45,306 nucleotides of DNA, from positions 1-45,306 of the forward strand of contig NTMA01000155.1 of NCBI GenBank assembly GCA_002917075.1. Reading direction: 5' to 3'. Origin of the DNA: Hawksworthiomyces lignivorus (Eukaryota; Ascomycota; Sordariomycetes; Ophiostomatales; Ophiostomataceae). The number at the start of each line of letters is the position of its first letter. Position 1 is the stretch's first letter. The notes beneath the pieces were generated by a model that worked only from the letters and a program-made list of their open reading frames with translations, was not told the origin of the DNA and searched no databases. This document shows positions 33,170-43,892 of the stretch, one piece after another. Position numbers and translations under genes: made by a program.

Positions 33170-36100
33170 ATGATGGCACAACCCGTGCCTCATCAGCCGA
33201 TCGACCGGAAACGAGTTAAGGTCTACGAACTCCGGAACAATGATTGGTTTGATCGTGGCACCGGCTTCTGCTCGGCCGCCTTTGTGCCGGTATGTCGGGT
33301 TCCTCTTCTGCTATCTTTTCCTGGTTATATTCATCATCGTCATCATCATCATTTGTTTGGGGTTGATGCCAAGTTGGCGACTTCGATGCCACGTCGCGTG
33401 TCGTGTCGCGTGCTTTCTCCTCCTTGTATTCCGCTTTCTGCTATGCGAACTGACGATGTTATTGTCTAGGCCGACGATGACGACGTAAAAGAACCGCGAG
33501 TTATAGTCGAATCGGAAGATGAGCCTGAAAGGCTATTGTTAGATACGCGAATTACTAGAGAAGATGGATTCCAGAGACAACAAGGCATGTGCACCCTGTT
33601 GCCACAATAGCGCGCGAGCAAATAAGGCGACCTGATGTTGCTAACTAGAGTCGTCCGCATCAGATACGCTTATTGTATGGACAGAGCCTACCACCGGCCT
33701 GGACATGGCCCTTAGCTTTCAAGAGGCAGAGGGCTGTCTCCTCATATGGTACGTTCAGACCTGATAGTTATTGCAGTATGTTAAATGTGCGCAGTCGCCA
33801 TGTTTGCTGACACGCCCTTTTCTTTACACAGGAATTTCATCAGTGACATACAGCAAACTCTTGCTGTTACGGTCCCAGATGATAGCCTCTCTGAAGACCT
33901 TGCTATGGACATCCCTCAAACGATCACCCTCCCTCCCGCGGAAATAGGAGCGCTTCAAGATCTTGAAAACAATATGCGAATCATGAGTTCGACTGCTGGT
34001 GGTCGTGACGCCCTCGCAAGCTGCATCATGGCCGAAGACTATATTCGGAAACTGATCCCGCTCGTTGACATGGCAGAAGACCTCGAGAGCTTGGCCGATC
34101 TCCACCATCTCTGCAACATTGTCAAAATCATCCTCCTGCTAAACGACACAAGCATCATCGAGCATGCCGTGTCCGACGAGTGTGTCTTGGGTGTCGTCGG
34201 TGCTCTGGAATACGATCCTGATTTTCCAAGCCACAAGGCTAATCACCGCCAGTGGTTGAACAACCAGGGTCGGTATAAAGAAGTTGTTCGTATCCAGGAC
34301 GATGGAATCCGGAAAAAGATCCACCAGACCTATCGCTTGCAATACCTCAAAGATGTCGTTCTGGCCCGTATCCTCGATGACCCGACGTTTTCTGTCCTTA
34401 ATTCGCTCATCTTTTTCAACCAAGTCGATATCGTGCAGCACCTTCAGACCAATGCGGGTTTCCTTGGGGACCTGTTTGGTATTTTCACAGATCCTACCGA
34501 AGCCCTCTTGCGCAAGAAACAGGCCGTACTATTCATCCAACAGTGCTGCGCGATCGCGAAGAATCTACAGCCTCCGGCCCGCATGACCCTCTATAACAAC
34601 TTCCTTTCACACGGCCTTCTCCATGTTATAAACTTTGGCCTGCGGAATCCAGACGTGTCTGTACGCGTGGGTGCTACTGATATTCTGGTATCTATGATCG
34701 ACCATGACCCCCAGATGATTCGTCAGACGATATACCGGCAAATGCACGAGCACCAACCCCAGCTGACCGATACTCTGATCGATCTCCTTCTTGTTGAGGT
34801 CGATCTGGGCATTAAGTCGCAAGTCTCTGATGCGCTCAAGGTGCTACTTGACCCTGTTGGACCGAATCAGCTGGCTGCGGCGGAGGCCAACGGCGGCAAC
34901 ATCAACGGCAATAACGTAGCGAAGAACGCGAACGGGGAGGTTCAGCTGCGCGCACGAATGTTGCAGACCGACCCTCAGCAGGAGCTGTTCCTCAGCCACT
35001 TTTACGAGCATTCAGCGGTCCGGCTGTTTAAGCCGCTGATGGATTTGGAGGGTCGACGGGAGCTGGAATTTAACGTTCTGAATGACGGGATCTATAACTA
35101 TTTGAACGACATTCTTTGCTTCTTTATCCGGCAGCACCACCACCGCTGCAAATTTTTCATGATGCAACACAACTTAGCTCTTCGCTTTGTGCAGCTGCTG
35201 GACTGCCGCGTAAAGCACCTGCAGCTTGGTATGCTATCCACCTGCATCCCCCGTCTTTTGGTTTCTATTGACTTGCTAATGAATCGTTTAGTTGCTGTTC
35301 GCTTCTTCCGACAGCTGATTGCTATGAGAGACGAGTTCTACATACGGCACATCATGGAGAAGAGGCTGATCGACCCTATCCTAGACCTTCTGAATCGTTG
35401 CCTGCCACGAGACAATTTGCTTTGTTCTGCCTGCCTCGAGTTTTTTGACTTCTTTACCAAGGAGGACCTCGGCGACTTGACGAAGCACCTGGTCGAGGCC
35501 TACCGCGAGAAGCTGCAGGCGCTCAGCTACATGCCAACGTTCCGCGATTTGCTCAATGGAAAGTATCCGCAGAATGGACAGCAGAACCAGCAAGGACATC
35601 CGTTGTTAAACAGCCATAATCATGCTGTTAACCAGCAAATCTCTGCTGCAACAGACCATAGCGTTTTGAGCAGTATTTCGGGGTCCCGAGGACCAAATGG
35701 AGTGCACAGCGGCCTGATGGACTCAATCGATCTGGATCCAGAGGAAGAGGCATATTGGAATGGAGATGATGAGGACGAAGATATGCAGCAGTCCGTGCTG
35801 GGGGCTACGAACCACACAGCCAATAGCGAGTCACCTGTTTTGAAGCAGCTGGTCGACTATCCGTCAGACGAAGAAGGGGACGATGTTGGTGAGAGTGACA
35901 GCAGCTTGATTAAGAACTCGGCGACTCTCTCAGACGACGAAGAAGGGACTATCAGCGCTGTGGCGCCCGCGGCTCGGACGCCATCGCCTCATCTGAGCGG
36001 TACACCACCTGAACGCTTGTCTGAGAAACGGCGGCGAGAGGAAGACGACGAGGACGAGCTGGGGAAGCTCATGAAGCAGAACAAGCGACGAACCAGCCGG

Positions 36101-36334
36101 TCCAACTCGATTACCTCGGCCACCTCGGCCACCTCTACGCTTCACAAGAAGAAAACGAACGCTAGCAGCAACGGCAACAGCGTCGAGACAGCTTCGCCGA
36201 CGCCGACGCAGGGCAATAAGAAGATCTCGATCAGCCTCAACTCAACATCTCTTAAGCAAGCGGTTGCATCGGCGCTTCCAGCGGCGACAGCGGTGACCGA
36301 TCCGGTTGGAGAAGGGCCAGACGACGACATATAG
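33170..36334 (+). CDS. psy2: PP4 regulatory subunit 3 (Psy2/SMEK)
   Basis: Four exons, 33170-33289, 33470-33584, 33664-33748 and 33832-36334, giving 940 aa. Introns are 180, 79 and 83 nt, each with a CTGAC or CTAAC branch; the second is GC-AG. The start MMAQPVPHQPIDRKRVKVYE is the first ATG in frame. Residues about 14-110 form the EVH1/PH-like domain (VKVYELRNNDWFDRGTGFC, then EPERLLLDTRI, DTLIVWTEP, GCLLIWNFISDIQ), seen only after splicing. The SMK-1 domain (Pfam PF04802) covers about 195-385 (ALEYDPDFPSHKANHRQWL, then KIHQTYRLQYLKDVVLARIL), followed by Armadillo-like helices. From about 740 the chain is acidic and disordered, with a basic nuclear signal near 838 (EKRRREE, then KQNKRRTSRS). 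As part of the PP4 phosphatase with Pph3 and Psy4 in yeast, Psy2 directs dephosphorylation in DNA-damage recovery. Confidence 0.95.
33331..33352 (+). repeat. TCA/ATC microsatellite in Psy2 intron 1
   Basis: An interrupted TCA trinucleotide run inside the first intron. It makes this intron (180 nt) the longest in the window. Confidence 0.6.
33585..33663 (+). other. GC-AG intron in the Psy2 gene
   Basis: The donor is G|GCATGT and the acceptor CATCAG, with branch TGCTAACTAG. Splicing joins FQRQQ to DTLIVWTEP, restoring the conserved Psy2 EVH1 sequence; the overlapping GTGCAC donor would put exon 3 out of frame. Confidence 0.8.
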
Positions 36335-37302
36335 TACAATGGAGGACTAAAACAAACAAAGACTACATAGGTGCTATCCAATGTGAAAAGAAAAGAAAAA
36401 ACATAACAAAACAAGCGGCTAAAGGATTTTGGCAAGGAGATGGGAAAGGGAGGCAAATGTTTTGATTTATGGCTGCTTGGAACTGTACTTTTATACCTCA
36501 TGCTGTTTTATCTACGGATCCCAGAGGCCCCTGAAATGCGGGAGACAATGGAATTGTCTAAAAGCAAAATGTCAACACAGCAAAACGCAACGATGGTGCA
36601 AGAAAAGAAAGAAGTGAGAATGACCTGAGACCCTTCTGTAGAAGGCGACGAATGAAATTTGGGAATAGCTGCCTTTGGACTTGCTCTTAGATCTGAAGCC
36701 AGACACTGGACTGGGGACCATGGAGCTTGGACCTGGGTGGCCTGATAGCGGGGCGCCGCTGCGTGCTTTGTTCTTTTGCGGTTGATTATGGCAAAACGGC
36801 GTCGACTCGGTATTGCTTTGGTTTTTGCTTTGGTTTTTTGCTTTGGTGTTGTTTTGGTACTACTTTGGTGTTCAGTTCGAGCTTTTTTTTTGGTTTGTGT
36901 TCCTGGGCGGCCACTTCTATATCCTGCATCTTTATGATTGTTTTCTTTTTATCTTTTTGCTTTGGCCTAGTACGGCAGCACAGGGAGCGGAACTGAGTCG
37001 AAGACGAGGTGAAGCAAGGCAATGAGGAGCAAAAGACAACTGGGACATTGGACGATAGGAGCGAAATAGATGCATCAAATTATTTTACTATGACATATGC
37101 GTTATATACGTATAAGGTGCCAAGTGCCTCGTGCCGAACCATCATGATTATTGTATTAAAAGGTTAGTCTAATGTATGTACTGGGTAAAAAGATGTGAAA
37201 GCCCAAACTCCTTCTCTTCTGCATGTCTTTTTCTTTGCCATGTACTGGCATTGGCCCCCCCCTCACCTATCTCGCCTCATGCATTCCCTTGAAACCAAAA
37301 AA
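36335..37302. other. Convergent 3' intergenic region
   Basis: Nearly 1 kb between the Psy2 and erg1 gene ends, with no gene supported. It contains a GT-rich repeat tract and AT-rich sequence at 37060-37170. Confidence 0.4.
36815..36848 (+). repeat. GCTTTGGTTTTT tandem repeat
   Basis: Two full units and a partial third of GCTTTGGTTTTT(T), followed by degenerate TTTTGG/CTTTGG copies up to about 36870. The strand is almost free of C and A. Confidence 0.6.
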
Positions 37303-38997
37303 TCACCGCAGCTCGCGCCAGAACACGGGCAGGAATACGATGCAGGCGGTCCACAGCACCAAGATGCCGTCGGCCACGGCGAGAGGCAGCCGGACGACGC
37401 CCATGACTGCCTTGACGACGACGTTGCTCCCGCTGCTGCTGCTGGTAATGGCGGTCTTCTTGCCTCTGGCGGCGGCGGGGTTCCGGCCGCAGACGACATC
37501 GACGGCGTGCAGCCAGATGGCGAGGAAGGCGACGCTGAAGAAGTGGTAGGCGAGGGTGAGGGGCCGGTGCAGGAGGCCGCCGAGGAGGCCGACGGGCTGG
37601 GCGGCCCAGCCGCGCTCAAAGTAGGCGAAGCAGCCGCGCTGGAGGGTGCGCAGGGGCCGGCTGTCGGCGGCGAAGAGGGCGTAGAGGGCCTGGGCGAGGA
37701 CGTTGATGATGGAGGTGAGGTTCTTGCGGCGCCAGTGGAAGGTGCCGACGGCGGCGGCGACGCGGGCGCGGTCGGTAAAGTCGGGGATGTTGGCGGGGGC
37801 GAGCAGGTCGGCCATGAGCACGGCGTCGTTGAGGGCGACGGTCATGCCGCCGCCGGTCAGCGGGTGGCGCATGTTGTAGGCGTCGCCGAGCAGGAGGACG
37901 CCTTGGGCGGCCGCGCGGGCGAGGGCGGCGCGCGGGGCGGGCGGCAGCCACGAGTTGGGCATGCTGCGGGGGATGCGGCCGTCGGCCAGGGCGGCCTCGA
38001 CGCAGGGGTGGACCTCGGGCGGCAGGGTGGGCAGCACGGTGTCGCGGATGTAGCCGCGCACGCCGCCGGCGGCGGGGCTCGCGGCGGCCAGCCCCGCGGG
38101 CACGTCGATGAGGGCGCGCGTCTCGCGGGCGCCGATCTGGTACAGCAGCACCGGGTAGCAGGCCGAGTTGATAAACACGTGGCCAAAGTTCTTGGGCTGC
38201 AGCGGGCAGTCGATCAGCTCTAGCGCGTAGAACTTGGACTTGACCACCGGCCGGCTGCCCAGCACCTCGCTGCGGAAGCGCGACGCGTAGCCGTCGGCGA
38301 TCACGGTCAGCTGGCCGAAGAAGCAGTCGGCCTTCTTCACGGGGGCCTTGTCCTTCTCAGACGACGCCTCGGCCGGCGCAGGCGCAGACGCAGGCACAGA
38401 CGCCTCCCGCACGGTGGTCTTGGCCTCGACGCCGAGCACCTCGTCCGGATTGGGCCCGCCGCGGATCAGGCCCGTCACCTCGGTCTCCACGACGGTGATG
38501 TTGGGGTGCGCCAGGCACTTGCGCCGCAGCTGCATGATGAAGCGGCCGTGGTGGAAGCCGCAGCCCTGGGGGGGGCTGGCGTCGCGCTTCTTGCTCTGGC
38601 CCTGGTCGGTGCTCGTGTGGTCCTGGCCCACGTAGGCGTCCATCGGCACGTGGCCGTGCGCGTCGACAGGCGGGTAGGGGATGACGACGTTCTCGCCGTC
38701 AAATGCGACGTGGTAGCCGTAGCAGGCGACGGCGTCAATGTCCTCGAGGCAGGCGCCCAGGCCCAGGCGGCGCAGCGAGGCGACGCCGCCGGGCTGCATC
38801 AGCTCGCCGACGATGCGGTCGGGCTCGTGCATCCAGCGCTCCAGCAGCAGCACGCTGCGGCCCTGATCCGCCAGGGCAAAGGCCATGGCGCAGCCGAGCA
38901 CGCCGGCGCCGACAACAACCACGTCGGCCTCATGGTAGATCTCGCGGCGGCGCGCGCGGGCGTCCACGGCGGTCTCTTCGGTGGCGACGACGCTCAT
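37303..38997 (-). CDS. erg1: Squalene epoxidase (ERG1)
   Basis: Single exon, 564 aa, start at the ATG of MSVVATEETAVDA. The N-terminal dinucleotide-binding fold is clear: DVVVVGAGVLGCAMAFALA (GxGxxG at 30-35), ending in the acidic ...LLLERW. Next come RIVGELMQPGG, FHHGRFIMQLRRK and VIADGYASRFR, then the second FAD motif LLLGDAYNMRHPLTGGGM (about 368-385), which is nearly invariant in squalene monooxygenases. Two hydrophobic C-terminal segments (AYHFFSVAFLAIWL and LWTACIVFLPVFW) anchor the enzyme to the ER or lipid droplets. It uses FAD, NADPH-derived electrons and oxygen to make 2,3-oxidosqualene, the committed step to ergosterol, and is the target of allylamine antifungals in fungi generally. 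An Ala/Pro/Glu-rich insertion (about 200-230, SVPASAPAPAEASSEKDK) is unusual. Third positions are very GC-rich, producing long spurious antisense frames. Confidence 0.96.
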   Translation of the reverse strand: MSVVATEETAVDARARRREIYHEADVVVVGAGVLGCAMAFALADQGRSVLLLERWMHEPDRIVGELMQPGGVASLRRLGLGACLEDIDAVACYGYHVAFDGENVVIPYPPVDAHGHVPMDAYVGQDHTSTDQGQSKKRDASPPQGCGFHHGRFIMQLRRKCLAHPNITVVETEVTGLIRGGPNPDEVLGVEAKTTVREASVPASAPAPAEASSEKDKAPVKKADCFFGQLTVIADGYASRFRSEVLGSRPVVKSKFYALELIDCPLQPKNFGHVFINSACYPVLLYQIGARETRALIDVPAGLAAASPAAGGVRGYIRDTVLPTLPPEVHPCVEAALADGRIPRSMPNSWLPPAPRAALARAAAQGVLLLGDAYNMRHPLTGGGMTVALNDAVLMADLLAPANIPDFTDRARVAAAVGTFHWRRKNLTSIINVLAQALYALFAADSRPLRTLQRGCFAYFERGWAAQPVGLLGGLLHRPLTLAYHFFSVAFLAIWLHAVDVVCGRNPAAARGKKTAITSSSSGSNVVVKAVMGVVRLPLAVADGILVLWTACIVFLPVFWRELR

Positions 38998-40796
38998 TGT
39001 CACAGTGAGAGGGGTCTGATGGGGGGGGAGGGCGGCAGTCTGTCGTATCTAGCCCCGTCCTGTGTGGATGGGTCCGTTAGTCGAGCTTTCGAAGGATTGA
39101 AGGTCGAGAGATCGCTGTAGTTTTGTCGTTTATGCAGACAATGTGCACATGTTCTCAGGAGAGGGAGAGTCGCGAGAAGAGATGCCACGGAATATGTGAG
39201 CAGAAAGGGAAGAGAGAGGACAGCAGTTGGTAGAAGAGTGGAGGAGGAGGAGGAGGAAGAAGAAGGCCAAAGAGATAACAGATATTACAAAGAAAGAGCG
39301 AAGAAGATAAGAAGAGGACAAGAGAAAGAAAAGGAGCTCTGGCCGAGAACTATTAAAGAGAGGGGGAGAAATGAGAGACAGACAGAAAAAAGCTGCGATT
39401 GTCGTCTGCCTTACGGAATTACTAAAAAGAGGAAAAGGGTAAAAAAAAAAAGAAAAGAAAAATGGAAAAGGTACAAGAAAAGTAAATTGGTATTCGAATT
39501 GGAGACGACAGAATCGTTCCAGAATCTCAAAAAATGGCCTGCTAGGACTGCAAGTAACGCAGAACAGAAAAGCTCCAGTAGAAAATAAAGACAGCAATTC
39601 AGGTCGATCCCTCGCCCCTTTTGGACGCGAGTCCTCCACGCTGCAGAGCAGATTGCGGCCGTATTACTGGCGAATTCGTGTAGTGTCATCCTCTGCTGGA
39701 AAAAAGTCGTACGGCACACGAAAATCCTCAGCTGCAGGGGTTCAAGTTCCTCCCGCCGCAGTCCCCCCCAACCAAACCAGATGTATAATAATATGTACTC
39801 GTACTCTGAAAACAATACAATACGCAAGAAGACCCGTAAAAGATAATAATCCAATCGTTCCACTTTCCAGGCCACCCATTCGGAATTTTTTTTATCAGAC
39901 TACACTCCGTTTTTCTTTGAGCCTTGTTGCTCTTTGTCTTTTGCACACCGCATTTACAAGGACGAAATGGCCAGGCGCAGAGTTACCACACACTAGCCAC
40001 GCTACGTACGAGACTACCCGGTCTTCCAGTCTCCCTGCTCTTTGGGGGCATGCTGCTCGTATGAAAGAGAGAAGAAGGCGACAGAGGAAATGGGACCAGC
40101 GGGCGACGTGCCGTGCCTCAGAGCCAGCCATTGAAAGAGAGTCAATTAAATTGCCCTGGCATGCGCCAACAAGTCTGATTTCACATGTCAAAAGACCAAG
40201 AGAAAGCTTTCATTGCGAGCCACAATAAAAGGGGGGTCCCCAACAAATAAGTCATGTGACTCGGCACAAAGAAAGCCAAGTGTACTCCGTGTACTTGTAC
40301 TGGACGAGACGATGATCCGACGATTGTTTCTATTGTCGCGGCGAACAGAGACAGAAAGGCTTCCAAGACAGCTTCCGGAAATTGCCGCAAGGTAGTCAAA
40401 ATCGGTTTCAAGAAAAGAGGCGTCCTAGGCTTTGGCTGTCACAAGCTACATGCAGTCCAGCAGCAGCTCAGCAGCAGTCCAGCGGCAGCCATAGCAATAT
40501 TGATTGAAACGAGCAGACACAAACTGTTTTCACGGAGAAGCTCCCGTCTTCGGCGAACTCCAGCCAACATGCTCTCTGCTTGCAGTGGAAGGTAATTCCT
40601 CCCTATACGAAGTCTCGTACCTGCGACAGTCCAATTCCTGTTTCCCTCCCCGCAGCCCTTGTCGACTCTTGGCTCCCGGGCCTCATAAACAAGCATTGCG
40701 AACGTAGTCGGGTCCAAGGCAAAGCTGCGCTTCGTGCATTTGCGAACTCTAAAACTCAGGGTATCATACAGATCAGAGAGCCTTCCTATTAGTTTG
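38998..40796. other. Upstream region of erg1
   Basis: 1.8 kb with no gene supported. The plus strand at 39220-39480 is extremely A/G-rich, that is, a pyrimidine-rich leader on the erg1 strand. Further out, scattered ACTCCGT words recur (about 39904, 40285). Confidence 0.4.
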
Positions 40797-41388
40797 CTAC
40801 ACTTTTTTGAAGATCAATTGCGCGCCAGATTGCTTCTCGGCCAGTTTTGCGGCCTCTAGCACTATCTCTATAGCTGCTAAGGAAGCAGCTGCAACGGCTG
40901 TCTTGGCCTTCGCTATTATCGTGTCGACGTCGTGAGCTACGAAGCCAATCTCTTCAATCAACACTCTGACGCTGCCAGTCGTCGCGCCTGATGTATCGCT
41001 CGCAGCGTGGCGTTCGGTGTGGAATGCGCTGCTGTATCCGCTTTCGAGACTAATACTTCAGCTTGCCCAACGATGCTTCAGTTTCCGCGGCCGCTTTGTC
41101 GGCTACTTGGCGGCTTCTTCAGCTGCCTCTACCGCTCAGATGGTAAATATTCTCGTTCTCTATACATTGATAGCCTATATTTTTCAACACCTTCATCTGC
41201 ATTGCCAGCTACTTTTAGCGTCCTTTTAGCCCTTCTGGCTGCTTCTCTGGTCGTGTCCAAGATACCTTCAGCATCTCGGGCGGTTTCCTAGCCTTCCCGC
41301 TGCTGTTCTAGCCTTGGAGACAGTCTCATTGGCTCAGCGCAGGGCTCTGCGCCTGCGCAGCCTTTTTAGATTGCGGCCTGGAATTCAT
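40797..41388 (-). pseudogene. Frameshifted gene for an Ala-rich helical protein
   Basis: Seven abutting minus-strand segments read as one coherent protein but switch frame six times: MNSRPQSKKAAQAQSPALSQ (from 41388), NETVSKARTAAGRL, ETARDAEGILDTTREAARRA through REREYLPSER, VEAAEEAAK, VADKAAAETEASLGK, AEVLVSKADTAAHSTPN, and finally VRVLIEEIGFVAHDVDTIIA through KLAEKQSGAQLIFKKV, ending at TAG (40797). All segments share the same charge/Ala heptad-like pattern, so a long amphipathic helix or coiled coil was encoded. There is no room for introns between the segments, so small indels are the simplest explanation. I do not recognise the family. Alternatives are assembly or base-calling indels in an intact gene, or programmed frameshifting, which is very unlikely at this number. 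Confidence 0.6.
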
Positions 41389-43859
41389 CTTAAAGGAGGT
41401 CGCAAAGAGGATGGCTCAAACCTCCTTGCCTACAGGGGCTCTCATCCGCCTCTCCAGCGAACCTGCCACCCATGGCGGAGTCTACCTATATTCTTTTATC
41501 GATTCAGGCCATTTACGTCCATACTAGATGGAACCGTATGAGACAGCAGCCGTGGTATCGATTGATCAAGAAGATTTTTAATACGCGTGAGGCTGCTCTC
41601 GGTAAAAGCAGTGGATAACGGGAGAGCAAAGGAATCAAAGATAAACGATAGCAATTGGATACCCTGTACCATGGAGCGGTCTCCTTGAGTTGACCTGCTG
41701 TTCGGTAATCTGCTACCCGCTCGCTACATTTGAGTAACCGCGATACCAGGTAGACCTGTGGCTCTTCTATATTTAAGCGTTGATACGGGTCGCCCAAGGT
41801 CTTGTGCTCTGCCAGTTGTTCGATTATGGTACCGTTCGGTATAGCGGAGAAGAGGATGTGATCTGGGGTCTTCCCAGTTCCATCCCAGGCGGACACAGGA
41901 GAGGCTCTATTTTCATGCACATAGCAAAGACGAATCGCAATGCCCATATGTCCTAGACGAATCTATCCCAGGGGGTTGCTTTCAGCTTTCGTTATATGCT
42001 GAGAGGCCTGGATTATCTCCTTTGGCATCTACTGAGGGTACTGATCGGCAGGGCATCACTAGTCACCACATAACCGATGCCAGCGGGCCTACCACTGACA
42101 TGAGTGCGTTCAGTCCCCCAGGAGGCGTGTATGCTATCTTGGACTGTATAAGGTTCGGCCGTTGTATTGGTGCTGATGATCGCTGTAATGCCCTTCTCCA
42201 AGTCCCGGGTTTGACCGGGTGGTTCTCCCGGCTGAGCAGGGTAGCACGCCGTTAACTGAGGTGCAGGTCGAACTGTGCGAGGTCTTCCTCGTATCTAATA
42301 GATGAATCGATATGGGTCGACACACGCCCAGATACGATGTGAAGGTATGTGTTGTATATCATGGCTAACCCGACTGTTAGTCATTGTGGAATACCGTACT
42401 CTGGATTGTGTCTGAAGTTTCTGGGGGTGTAGTCGTAGAGTGCCGCGAAAGTGAGCTTGTTCTCTTACCGGCTTTCCCAGAATCATGTCTCCTCAAGTGT
42501 ATGTGGGTGGTTTAAACGCTTGAAGTAGAGGACCCTCAGAGGGTTCCCACCAACACCAGGGGTATGTTGAGACCTGATCTTCGCCTGTGCGAATGTGATG
42601 CTCCTGATTTGTCTTCTCCAGGTGACCGTATCCTACGCCATGCAGAGTTTCTGGTAGTATGAACATATTATTGTGTCTAGTTGACGTATTCGTATCGCTG
42701 ACATAGTTCACACTTGTGATCTTAGGTATATTCATCAACGACATGAATAACAATATGTAGGAGAAGATGAACAGGGTGAGGGGCAGTGATGAACCTCACA
42801 GCATGCCGGTTGTAAGGAGCCTTTTTGACTAGTTCTTGTTATCGGATGTCAGCGCCCAGGTGCAGACTGTGAGGTAGTTGTGCATGCATGTTTTGAGTCT
42901 GTCAGGGAGGCTTGTGTCTGGTTGAAGCGAGAAAGCCTTGACATTGACGAAAAATTGTCTGGCAAGCTCCATGAGCCATTAGCTGCGTTTGTCCGGCTCT
43001 GCTTCCGGGAGAAACCACTTATTTTCTACCGATCCCGTGGCCGCCGGGAAACCACCGTCTAGAGAGCGTCACCTCCCGTATTCAGCTATAGTCTGCCAGC
43101 TTTTAACCTCTGTACACTTGAAGGAACCATGTTTAGTGTCGAGGTAACAATAGTGTGAAAGTGCTTTAAATAAGAAAGTCAGTGACAAGACCAGAGGCTG
43201 CAAGAGATTAGCGGTGGTAATGCTAGCTAAGGTGTAGAACGGGGAAGAACTTGCAAGCCCATTCGAGGTTGTTGGATGGTTCGTCAAGGCTTATTGGTTT
43301 CCCTAGGGGCAACACAAGGACAGTTATTGAGATTTCCTCGCCGATGATGGGTCGACTGACAAATTTAAGAGTGGTTCGGCATGGTACGGCCAGCTGTCTC
43401 GGCATTGAGAGAAGCGGATGGGCAAAATGACCGCCGCATTACCAAATACATGGTTGGAGAGGAATAGGAACACCAAGATAGTGATCTTTATACCTACTTT
43501 GGGTACGTCGACACGGCGCCATACACTGTCCTGGGTCACGCTATAAAGGTTATACCTCTCACTCTCCTGCCATATCTACCTTCCACATGGGCATCCTTCT
43601 AACAAATTTACACGACATAGTGACGCCCGCTTGAGGTTATTTTAGTTTTCATGAATGCTGTCTCACTTCATGATGGAAACGTGTGTTTGATTCTCAAGTC
43701 CTACTCCCATAATTTCCAAAGACTAAGTGGTAAAAATTTCAGCGATGAGTTTCACCGCTGCAGCAGCAATCATTCTGCAACCATGAAAATCACACATGGA
43801 TGTGACCACTGCCAAACTATTACTGTAAGAGTTTATCAATGTATCCTACGACAAAAAGA
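41389..43859 (-). other. Relic-rich region with broken minus-strand frames
   Basis: A 144-codon minus frame (41947-41513) is protein-like over IEQLAEHKTLGDPYQRLNIE and YLVSRLLKCSERVADYRTAG. Further upstream on the same strand, shorter frames (42753-42493, 43287-43069, 43539-43324) contain hydrophobic, membrane-like stretches such as ITILVFLFLSNHVFG and LLQPLVLSLTFLFKAL, separated by stops and frame changes. Around 42400 another frame reads LTFAALYDYTPRNF before a stop. Together these suggest one or two decayed genes, possibly for a membrane protein. I cannot name a family, and the segments may be unrelated. Confidence 0.3.
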
Positions 43860-43892
43860 TCGATATTCTAGCACTAAGGGCTAGAATATCGA
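43860..43892. repeat. Perfect 13-bp inverted repeat, 7-nt loop
   Basis: Left arm TCGATATTCTAGC (43860-43872), loop ACTAAGG, right arm GCTAGAATATCGA (43880-43892), with no mismatch. A weaker hairpin (AAGGG/CCCTT, 43893-43909) follows immediately. No gene surrounds it. Confidence 0.85.

Noticed and set aside
33785..33831. Downstream start for Psy2
   Set aside because: It lies in an intron and lacks the conserved EVH1-like domain encoded by three upstream exons.
37195..38223. 342-codon plus-strand frame
   Set aside because: It is antisense to erg1. Gly/Ala/Asp/Val-rich composition follows from the GC-rich third positions of erg1.
40181..40411. 76-codon hydrophobic minus-strand frame
   Set aside because: It begins at TTG, has no homologue that I recognise, and lies in the far upstream region of erg1.
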